Shown here: piece by piece, positions 61,149-64,000 of the stretch
Position numbering within the stretch: the first letter of the stretch is position 1
How the letters are laid out: each line of letters opens with the position of its first letter
Notes under the pieces: model-generated
Databases searched by the model: none
What the model was told of the DNA's origin: nothing
Seen by the model: the letters and a program-made list of their open reading frames with translations, nothing else
Translations under genes and position numbers: made by a program
Source of the DNA: Pedobacter sp. SYP-B3415
GTDB taxonomy: Bacteria > Bacteroidota > Bacteroidia > Sphingobacteriales > Sphingobacteriaceae
DNA: 64,000 nucleotides
NCBI RefSeq assembly: GCF_004138205.1
Contig: NZ_RXNQ01000031.1
Location: forward strand, 248,001-312,000
Reading direction: 5' to 3'

Positions 61149-61844
61149 ATGCAATCAAGCGGACAATCTACAGGGCCCGGTGGACTAACCGGCTTCCTTT
61201 TCGGAGACACGCCACCAGAATTTCTTATCGAAGTTGTGGTCAGAACGGCAATTACCTACATCTTACTGCTGGCCGTACTCAGACTTATGGGCAAACGGAT
61301 GGGCGGGCAGCTTACCATATCAGAACTGGCCGTCATGCTCACGCTCGGTGCCATTGTCTCGCTGCCTATGCAGGTGCCGGATAAAGGTATCCTTCAGGGC
61401 CTGCTTGTATTGTTATGTATGCTTGCACTGCAACGCTGGTTCACCCTGGCCGGCATTCGAAGTCCGAAAATTGAAGAAATAACCCAGGGGACGGAAAAGG
61501 TGCTGATCAAAAATGGTATTATCGATGTTTCAACTATGCAAAGCGAATACATTACCCAACAACAGGTATTCGCAGTTCTGCGTCAAAAGAACATCAAACA
61601 GCTGGGCGAGGTCTCGCGCCTGTATATAGAAGCATGCGGGCTCTTTTCCGTCTATCATGCTGTAGAACCTTCCCCGGGGCTATCGGTATTTCCAGACCGG
61701 GAAAAACCGGACGGGCAGCTGCACGTGGATAAAAACCTGATGGTCTGCAAAGCCTGCGGCGCCCCTTCCGGTGAGCCGCACACCTATACCCAAACTTGTC
61801 GGAACTGTAACAACTCAACATTTGAACCTGCCGTTAAGCCATGA
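61149..61844 (+). CDS. DUF421 (YetF-like) membrane protein with zinc ribbon
   Basis: A 231-residue protein. Three membrane helices (about 25-110: VVRTAITYILLLAVLRLMGK, LAVMLTLGAIVSLPMQVP, LQGLLVLLCMLALQRWF) carry the conserved LRLMGKRMG motif and are followed by a soluble YetF domain (about 110-195: TEKVLIKNGIIDVSTMQSE). A C-terminal extension ends in a zinc ribbon, CKACG...CRNC. The basic DUF421 family is about 150-220 residues, so the ribbon is an addition. It overlaps the second DUF421 gene by 4 bases (ATGA). Confidence 0.87.
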   Translation: MQSSGQSTGPGGLTGFLFGDTPPEFLIEVVVRTAITYILLLAVLRLMGKRMGGQLTISELAVMLTLGAIVSLPMQVPDKGILQGLLVLLCMLALQRWFTLAGIRSPKIEEITQGTEKVLIKNGIIDVSTMQSEYITQQQVFAVLRQKNIKQLGEVSRLYIEACGLFSVYHAVEPSPGLSVFPDREKPDGQLHVDKNLMVCKACGAPSGEPHTYTQTCRNCNNSTFEPAVKP

Positions 61845-62533
61845 AAGAGCTCGAACTTTTTGACCCCAAACGCCTTTTTCTCGGCGAAGTGCCCGGGATG
61901 TTTTACCTCGAAGTCATTCTGAGAAGTGCCTTTATTTTCTTTATGCTGATTCTGGCTATGCGCCTGATGGGCAAACGCATGTCATCGCAGCTTAGCCGTA
62001 ACGAGATGGCAGCCGTCTCATCACTCGCTGCAGCCATCGGTGTGCCGCTGATGAACCCTGAGCGTGGTGTACTGCCGGGGCTGATCGTTGCCGTTGTCAT
62101 CGTAGCCTGGCAGATGCTGATTGCAAAATGGTCGCTCAGGAGGCCAAAATTTGAAACGCTGAGCCAGGACGATTTTAATGTGCTTGTACGCGATGGGGTA
62201 ATGGTGTGCGAAGAGATGGTTGAGTCCAGGATTTCCCGCGAGCGTTTGTGTGCGCAGCTCCGCTCAAGCGAAATTTATCATTTGGGACAGGTAAGCCGCC
62301 TTTATCTCGAAGCGGGCGGCATGTTCAGCCTCGTTAAAAGAGACGAGCCCATACCGGGACTAACCACCCTGCCTGACTGGGACAAAGCGTTCTCGGAAGA
62401 GGTGACCGAAGCAGCAGACGACAAGGTATGCTGCTGGAGCTGCGGCAAGGTTTACAATGCCGACCAGCAACCGGCGGTCTGCGAGGTCTGCCAGCGCGAC
62501 AACTGGACAACCGCCGTGATTACAAAACATTAA
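61841..62533 (+). CDS. DUF421 (YetF-like) membrane protein with zinc ribbon, second copy
   Basis: A 230-residue paralogue of the preceding gene. Its helices and motif LAMRLMGKRMSSQLSRNEMA match, the soluble domain has VSRLYLEAGGMFSLV, and the C-terminal ribbon is CCWSCG...CEVC. The ATG overlaps the first gene's TGA, so they form a tandem operon after the ECF sigma factor. In Bacillus, YetF-like proteins help spore or stress resistance; the role here is unknown. Confidence 0.87.
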   Translation: MKELELFDPKRLFLGEVPGMFYLEVILRSAFIFFMLILAMRLMGKRMSSQLSRNEMAAVSSLAAAIGVPLMNPERGVLPGLIVAVVIVAWQMLIAKWSLRRPKFETLSQDDFNVLVRDGVMVCEEMVESRISRERLCAQLRSSEIYHLGQVSRLYLEAGGMFSLVKRDEPIPGLTTLPDWDKAFSEEVTEAADDKVCCWSCGKVYNADQQPAVCEVCQRDNWTTAVITKH

Positions 62534-62550
62534 CGGATATCTGATCCTGC

Positions 62551-63849
62551 CTATGCGAGCTCGGCAGGTTCCTGTAAAGCGGGAGCCTGTAACGCCGCAT
62601 TCTCCCGCGCCTCGCACCATTCAGGATCTTCGAGCACCGAACGCGCCGCCTTTACGGCCAGGAGTTGGAGTAAAGCAACTGCAGGCAGCGCAAAGCGCAG
62701 GGCTATATCTTCACTCATGTAACGGGCTGCAAGAATAAATATAAGACAGCCGCAAAGGCGTCCACCGAAGGTTCCAAGCTCATGTGAAAAGATATAGGCA
62801 AACTGGCTACGGCCCTCACGTCTGGCAACACACTCGATTACGCCAAGCTGAATAGGAAAATAAGCCAGATCGAGCAGCGGTCGCGAGAAAACGAGGCAGG
62901 CAACGAAAACAACCGTACTCATGGCATTGAAAAAAGCGGCATTAATCAGCGAGCCGGTTAAAAATAATAAGATGGAGGCCATCAGAATGTACGGGCGGTG
63001 CCGCGGTGCTGTACGCTTACCTACCGAATAAATCAGAATGGCCGACAACGCGGAGCCGACTGATTGAATGATGCCCACATCGCCTTCATTACCCAGCAGC
63101 CGCATCACCAGCATGACCGGAGCTGCAATAATAAAACCCTGCGCCAGCCCTTTGATTCCTGCGAGAAACAACATCTTCCGCCAGAGGCGATGAAAATTGA
63201 AGAACAGAAAAGGTGCAAACTGAGGGTTCTGATACCTGCCCTTTCGCAGGCTAAAGCTTGCAATGATTGTCAGCACGATCACCACTCCGGCGAGCGCATA
63301 GTAGGCATTCGACAAATTATCGCCAAGCCAGTTGTAAGCCGAGGCAGATGACAAAAAGTATCCGGCCAGCACGGGCATCACAATTGCCGCAAACGTAAAG
63401 AACAGTGATTCCAGGCCATAATAATAATTACGGTTATCATCGCGTGTGCTTGAAAGCGCAAGCAGCACCCGGTTTGCCCAAAAAAAGCCGTAAGCAAGAC
63501 CCATGATAAAACCCATCAAAGCAATGCCTTTAAGCGATAAGTTACCCCAAGCCATAACCAGTGCCATAGCTATTCCGCTGAGCACCATCCCGACACCATA
63601 CAGGCGGGCAATTGAAACATATCTCAGCAGAAACCCGTTTGCCAGAAAGGTAACCGGAATGCCCGCGCCCTGTGCAAGCTGGAAAACCATAACCAGGCTC
63701 ATATCGCGTGAGCTTCTGATAATGTATGTGCCGATAAAAAGCTCAATAAGCGGCAGCGCGGCGGCATAGATCAGGTTGGTTCGCAGCAACACCCGCACAT
63801 TCTGCGGCATGGCGGCAAAACGCGAATACTCATCTTTTAGACTGAACAT
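62551..63849 (-). CDS. Major facilitator superfamily transporter
   Basis: A 432-residue polytopic membrane protein with about 12 hydrophobic helices in two halves (residues 20-210 and 230-415). Patterns include LIYAAALPLIELFIGTYII, GFIMGLAYGFFWANRVLL and KGLAQGFIIAAPVMLVMR. No substrate signature is recognised. A basic-acidic tail follows (VLEDPEWCEARENA). It converges with the DUF421 operon, 17 bases apart. Confidence 0.82.
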   Translation of the reverse strand: MFSLKDEYSRFAAMPQNVRVLLRTNLIYAAALPLIELFIGTYIIRSSRDMSLVMVFQLAQGAGIPVTFLANGFLLRYVSIARLYGVGMVLSGIAMALVMAWGNLSLKGIALMGFIMGLAYGFFWANRVLLALSSTRDDNRNYYYGLESLFFTFAAIVMPVLAGYFLSSASAYNWLGDNLSNAYYALAGVVIVLTIIASFSLRKGRYQNPQFAPFLFFNFHRLWRKMLFLAGIKGLAQGFIIAAPVMLVMRLLGNEGDVGIIQSVGSALSAILIYSVGKRTAPRHRPYILMASILLFLTGSLINAAFFNAMSTVVFVACLVFSRPLLDLAYFPIQLGVIECVARREGRSQFAYIFSHELGTFGGRLCGCLIFILAARYMSEDIALRFALPAVALLQLLAVKAARSVLEDPEWCEARENAALQAPALQEPAELA

Positions 63850-63901
63850 AGTGCGTTGATGTTTCTGAACGGAGTTTTGATATTCAGGAGGTATAAAACA
63901 G

Positions 63902-63938
63902 AATATGCCCGGGCGGCAAAAAGACCCCCGGGCATATT
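63902..63938 (-). terminator. Terminator hairpin near the right edge
   Basis: AATATGCCCGGG (63902-63913) pairs perfectly with CCCGGGCATATT (63927-63938): 12 base pairs. It lies directly next to a minus-strand stop codon (63940-63942), which fits a terminator of a gene to the right. Confidence 0.65.
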
Positions 63939-63939
63939 T

Positions 63940-63999
63940 CTAGACATTCGATTGGTTCGTGTCTTTGTTTTTTCGGCGCGACCCTCGCCGGAATCGCAG
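63940..63999 (-). CDS. Possible C-terminal end of a minus-strand gene
   Basis: Reading leftwards from the edge, a 19-codon open frame ends with TAG at 63942-63940 and is followed at once by the terminator hairpin. The tail reads LRFRRGSRRKNKDTNQSNV, very basic. It is too short to identify; the hairpin placement is the main support. Confidence 0.3.
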   Translation of the reverse strand: MRFRRGSRRKNKDTNQSNV

Positions 64000-64000
64000 C

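Noticed and set aside
1-64000. CRISPR array, prophage, insertion sequence or tRNA genes
   Set aside because: No spaced repeats, no transposase or phage structural genes, and no tRNA-like cloverleaf seen in the intergenic regions.

Overview
The window looks like a chromosomal segment of a free-living Bacteroidota bacterium, probably of the Sphingobacteriales/Chitinophagales/Cytophagales kind. The evidence is a textbook Bacteroidota promoter (TTTG-N19-TAnnTTTG at 2254-2284), a three-gene siderophore operon of the XusABC type, DUF4142 and DUF4374 lipoproteins, CheB-CheR-PAS fusion signalling, and a moderate GC content by eye. I see no rRNA or tRNA genes, no CRISPR array, no insertion sequence and no prophage. 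The genus cannot be fixed from this sequence alone.

Layout. 1-8.5 kb: the 3' part of a sodium/solute symporter, a small protein, then the xusA-xusB-xusC-like iron uptake operon with a palindromic operator over its promoter, and a retropepsin-like protein that has lost both catalytic aspartates. 8.5-14.3 kb (minus strand): treZ followed by a fused treY-malQ gene, making trehalose from maltodextrins. 14.4-23.3 kb: orphan response regulators, DUF3606, small heat shock protein, idi-crtB (carotenoid) divergent from a CarH/LitR-type B12 MerR regulator, a SemiSWEET transporter, a histidine kinase lacking its ATPase domain, and small orphan proteins. 23.3-34.7 kb: aldo/keto reductase, YghA-like SDR, DUF4142 lipoprotein, Rieske-FAD oxidoreductase, SDR and zinc alcohol dehydrogenase, GDSL esterase, and DNA ligase D. 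34.7-39.7 kb: glgX, MgtC-like protein, disordered acidic proteins, a 37-residue membrane peptide, and a NarL-type regulator.

40-49.9 kb is a glycan or natural-product locus. On the plus strand are a NodU-type carbamoyltransferase, a GT2 and a GT9 transferase. Convergent to them, on the minus strand, is a tightly overlapping operon: acidic protein, GT4, a GT4-GmhA fusion, gmhB, hldE and GT9. Together these can make an ADP-heptose and transfer it; the epimerase HldD is not seen here. 50-61.1 kb is a signalling block: receiver protein, NarL-partner histidine kinases, a CheB-CheR-PAS fusion, a NarL regulator, an ECF sigma factor, and an exported trehalose-synthase-like GH13 lipoprotein. 61.1-64 kb holds two tandem DUF421 membrane proteins with zinc ribbons, an MFS transporter, and the tail of one more gene.

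Taken together, much of the region reads as a stress, desiccation and surface-maintenance neighbourhood: trehalose synthesis (TreYZ, GlgX, MalQ), carotenoids under probable light control, DNA end repair, oxidoreductases, heat shock protein, hydrophilic disordered proteins, and a dense set of sensors. That grouping is inference from gene content. The most unusual items are the GT4-GmhA heptose operon, the CarH-type regulator beside crtB-idi, the retropepsin-like protein with His in place of both catalytic Asp, the TreY-MalQ fusion, and a repeated TGTTTAACA element in three regulatory regions.
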